DNA of 64,000 bases from an uncultured Eubacteriales bacterium (GTDB taxonomy: Bacteria; Bacillota; Clostridia; TANB77; CAG-508), in the NCBI GenBank assembly GCA_905203305.1, contig CAJKVH010000001.1:124001-188000 (forward strand). Reading direction: 5' to 3'. The notes beneath the pieces were generated by a model. That model ran no database searches. It saw only the letters and a list, made by a program, of their open reading frames with translations, and was not told the origin of the DNA. Below are positions 42,158 through 53,144 of the stretch, piece after piece (within the stretch, counting starts at the first letter, position 1; each line of letters opens with the position of its first letter). Made by a program: the position numbers and the translations under genes.

Positions 42158-44362
42158 CTATTCTCCATATTTTTTATAGCTAATATCCATGTCCACATTT
42201 CCATTTATTCCATTAATATACCCTTTACTTGTATATTGCCACATAGTATATGCACCTGTATAATCTGATGTGTTATCTGGTGCTCCAGTTATTCCATAAT
42301 GTGCAAGCCATACATCATATCCTTTTAATTCTGACATATTTAAATGATTTATTAGCCAATCTTTACTTGCATAAATTATCGGAATTTGTCCTGCATCTTT
42401 TATTGTTTCAACAAAACCTTTTATTGCCTCTGTTCTATTTTCTACAGATATTGAGTCAGCTCTTCCTGTATGTTTTTCATTTGCCCATTCAGTATCAATA
42501 GCTATTGGATATACTACCTTACTATAATTTTTTGATTTTATTTCTTCTAATACCCATCTTGCTTCTTCAATTCCCTCATTTCTATTCATTGCCTGTGAGA
42601 AGAAATATACTCCACATTTTATACCATTGTTTATACACCCATTTATGTTATCTGAACTATGTGCATCTGAAACTATTTTTCCTGTTCCATATCCTCTAAA
42701 TCCAATTCTTACCATTGCAAAATCAACGTTATTTTGTTTTACATTAGACCAGTTTATTCTTCCTTGATGACTTGATACATCTATTCCGTATTTTCTATCC
42801 TTATAATATGTAAAATTTTTCTTAGCTGATGCTAAAACGTTATTTTCACTTGAATCATATAGTTTAGCTATTATTGTATGGTTTCCTGAATTTAAATCAG
42901 ATATATCTGCTTTTCCATAATATCCAGGAGTTGGATTTATATCAGAATTTCCATAATTTGCTCTTATTGATGTACTAGTTGTTTGATTTTCTGAAAAAAC
43001 ATCATTTCTTTCTTTTCTAGATACTGAAACTAATTTTGAATCAACATATAATTTCAATACTGTATCTTTATATTCTGAAAGTGCATAACCTGATATTTCT
43101 ATATCTTTGTTTGTTATTATACTTCTTTTAGGTTCTTCTATTTCTACTTTACTATGTTTTATTCTTGGAACTATTCTAATTTGAATTCCTTCTAATCTTT
43201 TCGACTCTCCAACTGTTCCTGCAATTTCTCCATCAGATACCCAATTTAGCCATCCATAATCTTCAACCTGAGCTCTATATTGTACTGAATAATTATCTAC
43301 ATTTTGTAATTGAATTCTAAGTGCTTCTAGTCTCTTTGATTCTCCAACTGTTCCAGCATATTCTCCTTCTTTTACATAGTTCTGCCATCCATAACCTTGA
43401 CCATGTGCTTGATAAATAATCTTTGCACCTTCTGGAGCATTTACTAGTTGTATTTTTATTCCTTCTAATCTCCTTGATTCACCATTAGTTCCTGCAAGTT
43501 TCCCATCAGATACCCAGTTTTGCCATCCATAATCTTGACCTTGGCCTTGATATCTTATTGAAATTGGATTTTTTTGTTTTTTTACAATTCTTATTTCTAT
43601 TCCTTCTATTCTTCTACTTTGGCCTGTAGTTCCTGCAATTTCCCCTTCAGATACCCAGTTTTGCCATCCATAATCTTGACCTTGAGCTCTATATTCTACT
43701 GTATAATCATCTAATTTTTCTAATTTTATTTGAATTGCTTCTATTCTTCTTGATTCACCAACAGTTCCTCCAAGCTCACCATCATATTTCCAATCTTGCC
43801 AGCCATAATCTTGTCCATGTATTCTATATAGAATTTTTGCACCTTCTGGAGCATTTACTAATTTTATTTTTATTCCTTCTAATCTTCGTGATTCACCATC
43901 AGTTCCTGCTAATTCTCCATTTGATTTCCAATCTTGCCATCCATAACCTTCTCCGTGACCTTGATATTTAACACCTATATCATCACTTAATTTGCTTTCC
44001 ACAGACACATAATTATCAATGTTACTTTTAGTATCATATGTTAAAGCTTCATTTTCCACAATATTATATGCTTCATCTTGTACTGTGCTTTCATTTTTTT
44101 CTATTATATTTGTATTATTTTCTGATTTTATATTTTCATCATCTTTTATTTCTTCTTTTGTTACTTCATTTTTTTCCTCGTCATTTTCTGTTGTAGAATT
44201 TTCCTCTATATTTTCATTTTCTACTTTTTCTGTATTTTCTGTATTTTCTACATTTTCATTTAAGTTACTAATTTCATTAACAGCCATGCATACTGTACTA
44301 GTCATAAAATTAATCATAAAAATAATTGTAAATAATATTACTAAAGTTCTTCTTGTTTTCAT
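42158..44362 (-). CDS. Secreted ChW-repeat GH25 lysozyme
   Basis: 734 residues. Signal peptide (about 1-30), a Glu/Asn-rich segment (30-120), six ChW repeats (hydrophobic, Y-G-W motif, about 38 residues each) up to about residue 390, an Ig-like domain (about 400-510), and a C-terminal GH25 muramidase (about 515-734) with YGIDVSSHQG and the catalytic pair region IDTEW. The repeats follow a pattern of three: two GQDYGWQNW-type, then one EDYGWLNW-type. It cleaves the MurNAc-GlcNAc bond of peptidoglycan at the cell surface. Ahead lies a sister ChW protein at 44377, 15 bases away. Confidence 0.93.
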   Translation of the reverse strand: MKTRRTLVILFTIIFMINFMTSTVCMAVNEISNLNENVENTENTEKVENENIEENSTTENDEEKNEVTKEEIKDDENIKSENNTNIIEKNESTVQDEAYNIVENEALTYDTKSNIDNYVSVESKLSDDIGVKYQGHGEGYGWQDWKSNGELAGTDGESRRLEGIKIKLVNAPEGAKILYRIHGQDYGWQDWKYDGELGGTVGESRRIEAIQIKLEKLDDYTVEYRAQGQDYGWQNWVSEGEIAGTTGQSRRIEGIEIRIVKKQKNPISIRYQGQGQDYGWQNWVSDGKLAGTNGESRRLEGIKIQLVNAPEGAKIIYQAHGQGYGWQNYVKEGEYAGTVGESKRLEALRIQLQNVDNYSVQYRAQVEDYGWLNWVSDGEIAGTVGESKRLEGIQIRIVPRIKHSKVEIEEPKRSIITNKDIEISGYALSEYKDTVLKLYVDSKLVSVSRKERNDVFSENQTTSTSIRANYGNSDINPTPGYYGKADISDLNSGNHTIIAKLYDSSENNVLASAKKNFTYYKDRKYGIDVSSHQGRINWSNVKQNNVDFAMVRIGFRGYGTGKIVSDAHSSDNINGCINNGIKCGVYFFSQAMNRNEGIEEARWVLEEIKSKNYSKVVYPIAIDTEWANEKHTGRADSISVENRTEAIKGFVETIKDAGQIPIIYASKDWLINHLNMSELKGYDVWLAHYGITGAPDNTSDYTGAYTMWQYTSKGYINGINGNVDMDISYKKYGE

Positions 44363-44376
44363 GACTTCCTCCTTTT

Positions 44377-46827
44377 TTACAATCCCCTTAACATATCAAT
44401 TGTAGCATTTATATATCTTGTTCCATCAGAATTATACTCTGGTAATTCTATCAATGCAGATCTTGCAGTTCTGCCATTGCTTCCTAAATTGCTTCTTGCC
44501 CAATTTACTAAATATCCCTGTCCATAAGTTGAAATATGCTTATTTATTCCATATTTAGAACGATAATATGAACCTATTTCATCATCTCCAATTGTCTCGT
44601 TTAACCATCCATGCAAATCAACTAAAATAGTATTTCCATCTTTTGACCTTTTGTTTAATAAGAAATCTCTTAAAGCTTGTGCTTCATAACTTTGAAAAGG
44701 TGCTGTTCCATTATAGTTTCTTTTTGTTTTATTTTTAGTAAAACCTGTACTCCATCCTCTATTTATATCTATTCCTTTTCTTTCTGGAGCTTCTGAATAT
44801 AGAGTTGTTCTTCCTGGTCCATTGTTTGTATATCCATGATATTCTCCATCCGGATTTACTGATGGAAATATATAAATTGTCCATTTGTCTGCCAATTCTT
44901 CATCTTGTCTTGCTAACAAATTGTTTTTAAATTCTTCTGCAATTTTTGTAAGCTCTTGTCCATCATGATCCCATAAATCTTCAAAACCATGTACAGCAAA
45001 AGTCGCAAAAAATACATTTGGTCCATCACCAATTCTGTAATACCTTAATGAACTTCCTCTTGAATCACCTTTTTTCGATAATCCACTTGATCCATAAGTA
45101 CCTTCTTGATAAGTTATTTCTTTTCTCACATTTACTGTTACCGTTTTTTCTCTTAATTTAGTTCCATCTTTTTTATACAATTTTGCAGTTATAGAATGGT
45201 TACCTGTATTATATTTTGAAAAATCAACATCTGCCTTAAATCCTGGATTAGGATTTTTTTCCTCTCCTCCATATCCCTTTTGTGAATCTAAAACATCTTG
45301 TCTTTTTTCTCTATCTATATTTACTTTTTTCCCATCTACAAATAATTCTATATAAGAATCATCTGTATTATCCATTGACCATCCTTTTATTTCAATCTTT
45401 TCTTTTTTTATATTGCAATTATCTGAAATTGAGCTAAATTCTAGTTTGCTTCTTATTTCTGTAACTTTAGGAATTAATCTTATTCTTAAAGCTTCCATTT
45501 GTATGCTTTGCCCTACTGTTCCTGAAATTTCTCCATCTAATGCCCAGCCTTGCCAACCTTTGGATTTTACATATGCATTATACTCAACAGAGTATTTTTC
45601 CATATTTTTCAATTTGATTCTTATTCCTTCTATTCTCTTACTTTTTCCTGTTGTTCCACCCAAACTTCCATCTTCTATCCAGTTTTGCCATCCATAACTT
45701 TGGCCTTGCACTTGATATAATATTGATGCATCTTTAGGGGCATTTTCTAATTTTATTTTTATACCTTCTAATCTCTTATTTTGTAATCCTGCTATTATTC
45801 CACTATATTGTTCAGGTTGCCAGCCATAATCTTCTCCATGTGCTTGGTAAACAATTTTTATATTTTTATCTCTTTTAGGAATAATTCTCATTTCAATAGC
45901 CTCTAGTCTCTTTCCTATTCCATCAGTTCCTGCAATTTCTCCATCAACTACCCAATCTAACCATCCATAGTCTTCTATGCTTGCCCTATATTCAACCGAG
46001 TAATCGTCCATATTTTCTAGCTTTATTCTTATTCCTTCCATTCTTTTACTTTCACCATCAGTACCACCTAGCATTCCATCTTCTTTCCAAGATTGCCATC
46101 CATAACCTTGCCCTTGTACTCTATATAGCACTTTAGCGTTTTTGGGTGCATTTATAAGTTCTATTTTTATTCCTTCTAAAGCTTTACTTCTCCCAACTGT
46201 TCCTGCAGTTGAACCATTTGATTTCCAAGATTGCCAACCATAACTTTGCCCTTGTCCTTGATAAGCTATTTGAACTTTGCTTTCTGAATTATCCATTTCT
46301 TGGGTCTCATTTTCTTTTTTTACAATTTTTATCTGGATTGCTTCCATTTTCAAATTTTTTCCAACAGTTCCTGCAATTTCGCCGTTTTTAACCCAGTTAA
46401 GCCATCCAAAATTTTCGACATTTACTCTATATACAACAGAATATTCTTTTTCATCACTTAGTTTGATTTTTATTGCTTCTGCTCTTTTTGATTGCCCATC
46501 AGTTCCACCAAGTTCTCCTTCATTGACCCAACTTTGCCAGCCATAGCTTTGACCTTGCACTTGATATTTTACAGTTAAATTATCTGGCACATTTTCTAAT
46601 TTTATTTTTATTCCTTCTATTCTCTTATTTTCTCCAACAGTTCCTCCAATTTGTCCATCTTTTTTCATGCTCTGCCAACCGTAGTCTTGTCCTTGTACCT
46701 GATACTCAACACTTGCAATTTTATCCTCTTTAGTTTCATTTGAACCAAAAGAATTAGGCACTCCAGCAAATATTATAATTCCAACTACAATTATAATTTT
46801 AAATATTTTTTCTTTTACTTTATTCAT
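44377..46827 (-). CDS. Secreted ChW-repeat M14-type zinc carboxypeptidase
   Basis: 816 residues. Signal peptide (1-28), nine ChW repeats in three groups of three (about 38-440), an Ig-like domain like that of its neighbour (about 460-560), and a C-terminal M14 peptidase-like domain. Zinc ligands H-G-F-E (AVHGFEDLWDHDG) and a later HGW, and a candidate catalytic Glu in ALIELPEY, are seen. Such enzymes trim peptide ends, perhaps in peptidoglycan or host proteins. Overlaps the stop of the GT-C gene by 8 bases; the ChW repeats may bind surface polymers (family knowledge: function unclear). Confidence 0.88.
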   Translation of the reverse strand: MNKVKEKIFKIIIVVGIIIFAGVPNSFGSNETKEDKIASVEYQVQGQDYGWQSMKKDGQIGGTVGENKRIEGIKIKLENVPDNLTVKYQVQGQSYGWQSWVNEGELGGTDGQSKRAEAIKIKLSDEKEYSVVYRVNVENFGWLNWVKNGEIAGTVGKNLKMEAIQIKIVKKENETQEMDNSESKVQIAYQGQGQSYGWQSWKSNGSTAGTVGRSKALEGIKIELINAPKNAKVLYRVQGQGYGWQSWKEDGMLGGTDGESKRMEGIRIKLENMDDYSVEYRASIEDYGWLDWVVDGEIAGTDGIGKRLEAIEMRIIPKRDKNIKIVYQAHGEDYGWQPEQYSGIIAGLQNKRLEGIKIKLENAPKDASILYQVQGQSYGWQNWIEDGSLGGTTGKSKRIEGIRIKLKNMEKYSVEYNAYVKSKGWQGWALDGEISGTVGQSIQMEALRIRLIPKVTEIRSKLEFSSISDNCNIKKEKIEIKGWSMDNTDDSYIELFVDGKKVNIDREKRQDVLDSQKGYGGEEKNPNPGFKADVDFSKYNTGNHSITAKLYKKDGTKLREKTVTVNVRKEITYQEGTYGSSGLSKKGDSRGSSLRYYRIGDGPNVFFATFAVHGFEDLWDHDGQELTKIAEEFKNNLLARQDEELADKWTIYIFPSVNPDGEYHGYTNNGPGRTTLYSEAPERKGIDINRGWSTGFTKNKTKRNYNGTAPFQSYEAQALRDFLLNKRSKDGNTILVDLHGWLNETIGDDEIGSYYRSKYGINKHISTYGQGYLVNWARSNLGSNGRTARSALIELPEYNSDGTRYINATIDMLRGL

Positions 46828-48052
46828 TTGATAAATCCCCTTTATAGTTTAATACATTTATTTCTTTATGTAAATGTAAACTTATTCCAATTACAACTAT
46901 AAACTGTAAAATTGTTGCCAATTTAATATCTATAAACTCTGCTCCGAATAGATATCTTATATATACAGAAAAAGAATTCAAATTAATTATAATTGAAAAT
47001 AATAAAGTTTTTTTATTTCTATATATCAAAAATAATATAACACTTAATATATCTGCTACAAACATATATCTATCATGCATATTTGGCATAAAGAATGTTG
47101 CTATAACAACAGACCAAAGTCCTATTTCTATAATATTTTCTTTTGATAATTTAACCTTTTTATATATTAAGTAAAAAGCCATAATCGCATATATTGTAAT
47201 AGTTATTATTATTCCAATTTTAGCGACATCAATATTATCTATTTTTAATGCTTCTGACTTTTCTGTTATTTTACAAAATATATTATACATACTTGGAAAA
47301 TTATTGCTTGTAAATCCCGAATATGAACCTGTTTGTCTTACATATATCATAAGCACATCTCTTATTGATCTTCCCATTATAACTGATGGTAAACACATTA
47401 TAAAATTTACAATTGGTAAAATTCCAAAATAATATAATGGAAATTTTCTTTTATTTATCCAAATTAATATATATAATGGTAATATAAACATAAATTGCAA
47501 TTTGAATGCAAATGCTATTCCTAAAAATATTAATGAACGTATATATTTTTCATCAATTAAAAATATTAGTGATATTACTATAAAGCTTGCATATATACTG
47601 TCACATTGAGCCCAACAAGCACCATTTAATAACATTGTTGGTAAAAATAATAAAGCTGAATATGTTATTAGACTTAATATTCCCTTTTGCTTTGTTATTT
47701 TTTTTACCAAAACTACTCCTGATATTGCTAAAATGAAATCAAATATAATCGAAAATATTTTTATACAATATAATGCACTTACTTTTAGATATGTAAATAG
47801 AGTAAGTATAATTATATATGGACAATTATAGTCTCCTATAGCTTTATTTAAAGAATGGATTCTTCCATTTTCTATTATAAAATCATACCATTGTTTTAAA
47901 AAACCTGTATAATCCCATGTTTCAAAATCTAGCATTGAAAATCTTGTCCATAAAGCAAATATTGTTACAATTACAAATCCAATTTGTATTATATGATTTC
48001 TTATAAATTCATATATTTTATTTTCAAACTCAATACATTTTTTACTAAACAT
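46820..48052 (-). CDS. GT-C-type membrane glycosyltransferase
   Basis: 410 residues, about ten spans. The N-terminal loop WTRFSMLDFETWDYTGFLKQWYDFI has the acidic residues (D-x-x-T-W-D) typical of lipid-linked GT-C sugar transferases (GT39/GT87-like). Substrate unknown. First membrane glycosyltransferase of the glycopolymer locus when read from the ChW end; three bases separate it from the next gene upstream. Confidence 0.75.
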   Translation of the reverse strand: MFSKKCIEFENKIYEFIRNHIIQIGFVIVTIFALWTRFSMLDFETWDYTGFLKQWYDFIIENGRIHSLNKAIGDYNCPYIIILTLFTYLKVSALYCIKIFSIIFDFILAISGVVLVKKITKQKGILSLITYSALLFLPTMLLNGACWAQCDSIYASFIVISLIFLIDEKYIRSLIFLGIAFAFKLQFMFILPLYILIWINKRKFPLYYFGILPIVNFIMCLPSVIMGRSIRDVLMIYVRQTGSYSGFTSNNFPSMYNIFCKITEKSEALKIDNIDVAKIGIIITITIYAIMAFYLIYKKVKLSKENIIEIGLWSVVIATFFMPNMHDRYMFVADILSVILFLIYRNKKTLLFSIIINLNSFSVYIRYLFGAEFIDIKLATILQFIVVIGISLHLHKEINVLNYKGDLSNE

Positions 48053-48054
48053 AC

Positions 48055-49609
48055 TTACTCCTTTTCTTCTATAATAGTAAATCTTTCTAATGTTGTAACT
48101 TTATATTCTGAATAATCAATATCTAGTTTCTTACCATTTTGAACTACATAAACAGCTTTTTCTTTCCCAATATTTTCAGGTATATAAAAATTATATTTTC
48201 CAAAAGATTTTACTTGGTCAAAATTTTGTCCTTTTGTATAATACTCTACTGTATTATTAAAATCTTTTGTGTTATATTTACTATATAAACTTACATATAT
48301 ATATGGTTCTGTAAAAGATTTATCTATATATATTTTATCTACATCTAAATTATCAACGTATTCTACCATTTCTTGTATATCTGTTTCAAAATATGCTGTG
48401 TTTTTACTTCCTAAATAAAAATAATTATAATCAAATGCTAAGAAAGCTATTACATACATCAAAATCATAATATTTCTTGCTTGAGGTATATTTTCCATTA
48501 CTAGTTTTATTCCAACAACAGTATAATAAACTAATGGAAGAATAAAGCAGTTGCACCTATTTGTATTTGGTTCACATACAAACAATAATAAAAATGCTGC
48601 TATAAACCATATATTAAAACAAATATTTATATTTTTTGTTCTATTTTCTTTTGAAAAACTTTTTCTTATTCCCATTAAAGTAAAAGGTAATGAAAATACA
48701 TATGTTATTCCAAAGAAACTAATCATATTCCAAGGATGATCTCCTGTTTGTCCAATAAACAATTTCATTGAATCAACAAAATTTTGAATACTTACTTGTA
48801 AGAAGTCCTTTGAGAATATTGATGAAATCTCTTGATATCTATTTGCTGTTAGCCTTGGAATTGTTATAAATAGTATTTTTAATTCTGGTAAATCAAAAGT
48901 ATTTATAATAACATATAATATTAGTGGTAAATCTACCACAATGACAATTGCTAAAGATCTTATAGCTTGTTTAAATGTGATTTTTTTTGTCTTCATTAAA
49001 ATTATTAGTAATGGTATAACAAATACTGGTAAAAAGAAATATGATGTTCCGGTATGAATATCCTGCAAGTGCTAAAACACCAAACCCTATGTATAAAAAT
49101 TTATAATCTTCTTTTCTTATTGCTTCCAATATTAAAAATATTGCCCATAATATTAAATCTGGAAATAAATTTGACTCTAATCCCCATCTACTTTTCATTA
49201 TATGCCATGGACAAATAGCCAAAAAGAATAATCCTATCAAAGCAATCTTTTTATTTTCATTTCTTTTCAATAGCTGGTAAAATACAAACAACGATATACA
49301 GCCTACCAAAGCCATTGGTAATCTAATTGCTAATGTATTTACTCCTAATATTGCAATAAAAAATGTCATAATATATGAATATAAAACATTTTGTCCACTT
49401 CCCCATGCGATAAATTGAACTGGAAATGATTTATTGTGTCTGTCAACCCCATAATTTAAAATTGAAAACGCTTCATATCCAGCCGATGCTTCATCTTGAT
49501 TTAAGCCTTTAGGTAATACATCTATACAAACTAGTCTGACTACAATTCCAATTATAAATATTAATGCTACTAGAATTTTGTATTTATTTTTTTCTAATAT
49601 TTCTTTCAT
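48055..49609 (-). CDS. GT39/ArnT-like membrane glycosyltransferase, needs one +1 shift
   Basis: The frame from 49609 meets CGG at 49049-49051 and would end within 20 codons. Skipping the C gives L-A-G-Y-S-Y-G-T-S-Y-F-F, the usual turn in this family, and the frame continues to 48055 for 517 residues. N-terminal LNQDEASAGYEAF is the ArnT/PMT-type acidic loop (D/E), followed by about twelve spans and a C-terminal soluble domain. It would transfer a sugar from polyprenyl phosphate outside the membrane. Substrate unknown. Confidence 0.85.
49049..49051 (-). other. CGG +1 shift site 5 (GT39-like)
   Basis: The minus strand reads TCA TAC CGG AAC ATC. Skipping C gives TAC GGA ACA TCA TAT TTC, i.e. 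Y-G-T-S-Y-F. Confidence 0.85.
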
Positions 49610-49640
49610 TTGGACTCCCTTCTATATTACATCTTTTGAA

Positions 49641-50591
49641 TTATTTTTCATTCATTTCTTTTTTTCCATTATATTCTTTTACAAAATATAGTGGTCTATT
49701 TTTAGTTTCATTAAAAATTCTACCTAAGTATTCTCCAACTATTCCAAATAATAAAATTTGAATTCCAGAGAAAAATAAAATTAATAGAATTATAGCTTGA
49801 AAAGCTTGAACTACTGTATGAGTTACAAAACATTTTGCAATAACATATATTACATATATTCCAAGAACTACAAATGTTGGAATTGCAAAATATGTTGCAA
49901 GTCTTAATGGCGAAGTTGTAAATGATGTTATACCATTTATTGCAAGATCAACTAATTTAATGTAATTCCACTTTGTCTTTCCTGCAACTCTTGGTGGTCT
50001 ATCAAATAAAACTTCTTTTTTATTATAACCAATCCAGCTAAACATGCTTTTTAAACATCTTTCAGATTCTGTCATTTCCTTTAAAGCATTTATACATCTT
50101 CTATCTATTAATCTATAGTTTCCAGTGTCTTTTTGAATTTCTACATTTGTCATTTTTTGTAAAACTTTATAATACATTTTAGATGTAAATTTCTTTAAAA
50201 ATCCTTCGCCTGTTCTTGTTCTTCTTCTTGCATAAATATCATCATATCCTTCTTCCCAGTGTTTTACAAGTTCTGGAATTAATTCTGGTGGATCTTGAAG
50301 ATCTGCATCCATAAATATTGCACAATCTCCTGTTGCATAATCAATACCAGCAGCCATGGCAATTTCTTGTCCAAAGTTTCTTGAAAAATCAACATAATTA
50401 TATCTCTCATCTTTTTTTCTAAAATTTTTTATTATTTCTAATGACTTATCTTTGCTTCCATCATTTATAAACAACACTTCAAAATCATAGTTTTTCATTT
50501 GCTCCATAATTTCATTTAATTTTTCATATAAATATGGTAATGATTCTTCTTCATTATATGTAGGAATTATTATAGATATTTTCTTGTTCAT
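49641..50591 (-). CDS. GT2 polyprenyl-phosphate glycosyltransferase (DPM1/GtrB-like)
   Basis: 316 residues. GT2 domain with IIIPTYNEEESL, nucleotide-sugar DxD region (MDADLQDPPELIP) and two C-terminal spans (about 240-290). It loads a sugar onto undecaprenyl phosphate, which GT-C enzymes then use. Very like the gene at 50622 (about half identical by eye), so a duplication is likely. Confidence 0.9.
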   Translation of the reverse strand: MNKKISIIIPTYNEEESLPYLYEKLNEIMEQMKNYDFEVLFINDGSKDKSLEIIKNFRKKDERYNYVDFSRNFGQEIAMAAGIDYATGDCAIFMDADLQDPPELIPELVKHWEEGYDDIYARRRTRTGEGFLKKFTSKMYYKVLQKMTNVEIQKDTGNYRLIDRRCINALKEMTESERCLKSMFSWIGYNKKEVLFDRPPRVAGKTKWNYIKLVDLAINGITSFTTSPLRLATYFAIPTFVVLGIYVIYVIAKCFVTHTVVQAFQAIILLILFFSGIQILLFGIVGEYLGRIFNETKNRPLYFVKEYNGKKEMNEK

Positions 50592-50621
50592 ATATTAAAT
50601 CCTTTCTTTTTACGTTTCAAA

Positions 50622-51560
50622 TTATTTGTCTATATTTATTGTTTTTTCAATTATATATTGTGGACGAGATTTGCTTTCATCATATATTCTTCCAATATAT
50701 TCTGACATAATCCATATAGAAAGAAGTTGTACACCACTAAATAGTGTAACTGTTACCATAATAGATGTCCAACCTGCTGTTAAGTTGTTTAACCCACATA
50801 TATAAGAAATTAATGAATATATTAATATTATAATAGATATAAATATTGATAGTATTCCTAAAGCTCCGACAATTTTTAGAGGTTTTGTTGAAAAACCAAT
50901 TATTCCATCTGATGCAAGTTTTAACATTTTCTTTAATGGGTATTTTGTCTTTCCTGCAAAACGTTCTTTTCTTTCATATTCATAAGGTATTTGTTTAAAT
51001 CCAATCCATCCCCATAATCCTCTTAAAAATTTATTGTGTTCTGGCATTTGATTCATTACATCTATAACTTTTCTATCTACTAATCTGAAATCTCCTGTAT
51101 CTTTTGGAATATCAACATCTGATAAAGCATTTAAAGTTTTATAAAACATTTTTGCTGTTAATAATTTAAATACAGATTCTCCTTCTCTTGTTTTACGTTT
51201 TCCATAAACAACTTCATTTCCTTCTTCCCAAAGTTTTAACATTTCTGGAATTAACTCTGGTGGATCTTGAAGATCTGCATCAATTATAACTGCACAATCT
51301 CCTGTTACATATTTTAATCCTGCAGTTACTGCACATTGATGTCCAAAGTTTCTTGCAAAAGAAACTATTTTTAATTTGTTATCTTTTAGAGCTAATTCTT
51401 CTAATATTGGTAAAGTTTTATCTTTACTTCCATCATTTACACATATTAATTCATAATCATATCCATCAATTTTACTTAAAACTTCTGTCATCTTTTTGTA
51501 ACATTCATTTGCTACTTCTTCTTCATAATACATTGGTATAACTACTGATATTTTTTTCAT
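50622..51560 (-). CDS. GT2 polyprenyl-phosphate glycosyltransferase, paralogue
   Basis: 312 residues. VVIPMYYEEEVANECY, IDADLQDPPELIP and two C-terminal spans as in the gene at 49641. The N-terminal loops differ, which may mean another sugar. Operon with the GT-C genes on both sides. Confidence 0.9.
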   Translation of the reverse strand: MKKISVVIPMYYEEEVANECYKKMTEVLSKIDGYDYELICVNDGSKDKTLPILEELALKDNKLKIVSFARNFGHQCAVTAGLKYVTGDCAVIIDADLQDPPELIPEMLKLWEEGNEVVYGKRKTREGESVFKLLTAKMFYKTLNALSDVDIPKDTGDFRLVDRKVIDVMNQMPEHNKFLRGLWGWIGFKQIPYEYERKERFAGKTKYPLKKMLKLASDGIIGFSTKPLKIVGALGILSIFISIIILIYSLISYICGLNNLTAGWTSIMVTVTLFSGVQLLSIWIMSEYIGRIYDESKSRPQYIIEKTINIDK

Positions 51561-51592
51561 TTTTATACATTCCTTTCTTTTTTACAACATAT

Positions 51593-53126
51593 TTATGTAT
51601 TTTCTTTTTCTAATCTTTTTATCTTATGTTTTTTAAAACTAATTTTACTTGTAAGATATTCTATACCGATTGAAGCCACAGGCATAAGCATTATTACATA
51701 TGGAAGAGTGTATCTCGATTTCATTTCCCATATTGTATGGAACAAAACTCCTCCAATAAATATAGTAATTAACAGAATTAATTCATTTGACAAATTTTTT
51801 CTGTTTTTTAATATTGCTATAAAAGCTCCTCCGTATATCAAAATTGTTATTGCTTTTTGATATATTTCGCCTACCTTATATTTTTTTGTATTCATTATAT
51901 CATTTATTACTTTGTCCTTATCTTCCACTCCAACATTATACCAAATACTTTGAAAATAAGGATCAATCCATCCAGAAATTGTCTTTTCCCAATAAAAACT
52001 AACTGTATATCCAGGATGTTTTATTAATTCTTTTATTCTAGCTTTTACTTTTTGTGGATATGTTATATGTGAAAGAGGCGTATCTTTCCATGCTTCTGCT
52101 GCTAAATCACTATACCATCCATTTGCTCTGTAACTTTCGTTCATTCCTACATAAAGCCATATACTTGTTGGAAGTGCTTGTTCTTTATCATACCCAAATC
52201 TATTACTACAATAATTTTTTAATATATTAAATGGCATTAATGCAATTAATATAAAAACTATTATACTAATAGATGAATTTATTATTTTCCTTTTTTCTTT
52301 TTTTGCTATATCTTGTATTAAATATAGTACAAAATATATAATTATTGCTAATATCACAATTACATAATTCATTTTTGTAACATAAGATAGACACATAAAA
52401 ATTGAAGATACTATTAGCCTTATAATATTTCCCTTTTCTTTATAATCTATTGCAAAATATATTCCTGCAACACACAATGCCATTCCTATGTAGTCACCAT
52501 ATACATATGTTGTAAGCAAAATTAGAGGTATAAAAGTCAAAAACATTATTCCATAGCCCAATTTACTTACTTTATATTTTTTTTCTAGCTTTTCTAATAT
52601 TAAATACATAAATATAAATGTTATTATATTAGCCAAAATATTTATATATTGAATTAACCTATAATTTGTTGTTCCAAATACTTTGTATATTGTCCCTATA
52701 ACAAATATTGTTCCCATTTGATTTGGATATTTTTCAATATATCCGCTTGTTCTTATTTTTTCATATTCTCCGTTTAGCAAAACATACCGCTAAATCATTA
52801 ACACTCTTCGAATCATCAATTGGTACAACAGTAGCATTTTTTACCCAATACATTGAACATAAAAAATAAATAATTATTGCACCAATAATGCAAACTAATT
52901 TAACCTTTTTAGATATTTTTATGTCTTTTACTTTTTTTAATATACTTAAAATTATAAAATCAATTGCTATATAAACAAATAATCCTACACTTGTTGTTAA
53001 ATTTATGAATACATTTTCAAAAAAGTTTTTTACTACTGATACATACATTAAACTCATTAAAGTTAATATAGCAAGTATAATAATAGATATTATTGCTACA
53101 ACATTTTTTGCTATTTTATTAATCAT
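51593..53126 (-). CDS. GT-C membrane glycosyltransferase, needs one +1 shift
   Basis: The frame from 53126 meets CGG at 52770-52772 and would stop at once (AGA ATA TGA). Skipping the C gives C-F-A-K-G-E-Y-E-K-I-R and the frame continues to 51593 for 510 residues. About twelve spans; D-D-S-K-S acidic loop near residue 105, then GGYIEKYPNQMG-like region typical of lipid-linked mannosyl/glycosyl transferases. Substrate unknown. Between the GtrII-like gene and the GT2 pair. Confidence 0.83.
52770..52772 (-). other. CGG +1 shift site 6 (GT-C)
   Basis: The minus strand reads GCT AAA CGG AGA ATA TGA. Skipping C gives AAA GGA GAA TAT GAA, i.e. K-G-E-Y-E. Confidence 0.85.
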
Positions 53127-53144
53127 CTTTTTTCCCCCATAATA

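Noticed and set aside
52770..52772. Simple P-site slippage of the preceding tRNA as the mechanism
   Set aside because: The codons before CGG differ (TTT, CTT, ATA, TCA, TAC, AAA, GCT) and most cannot re-pair one base forward, so no shared slippery sequence is present.
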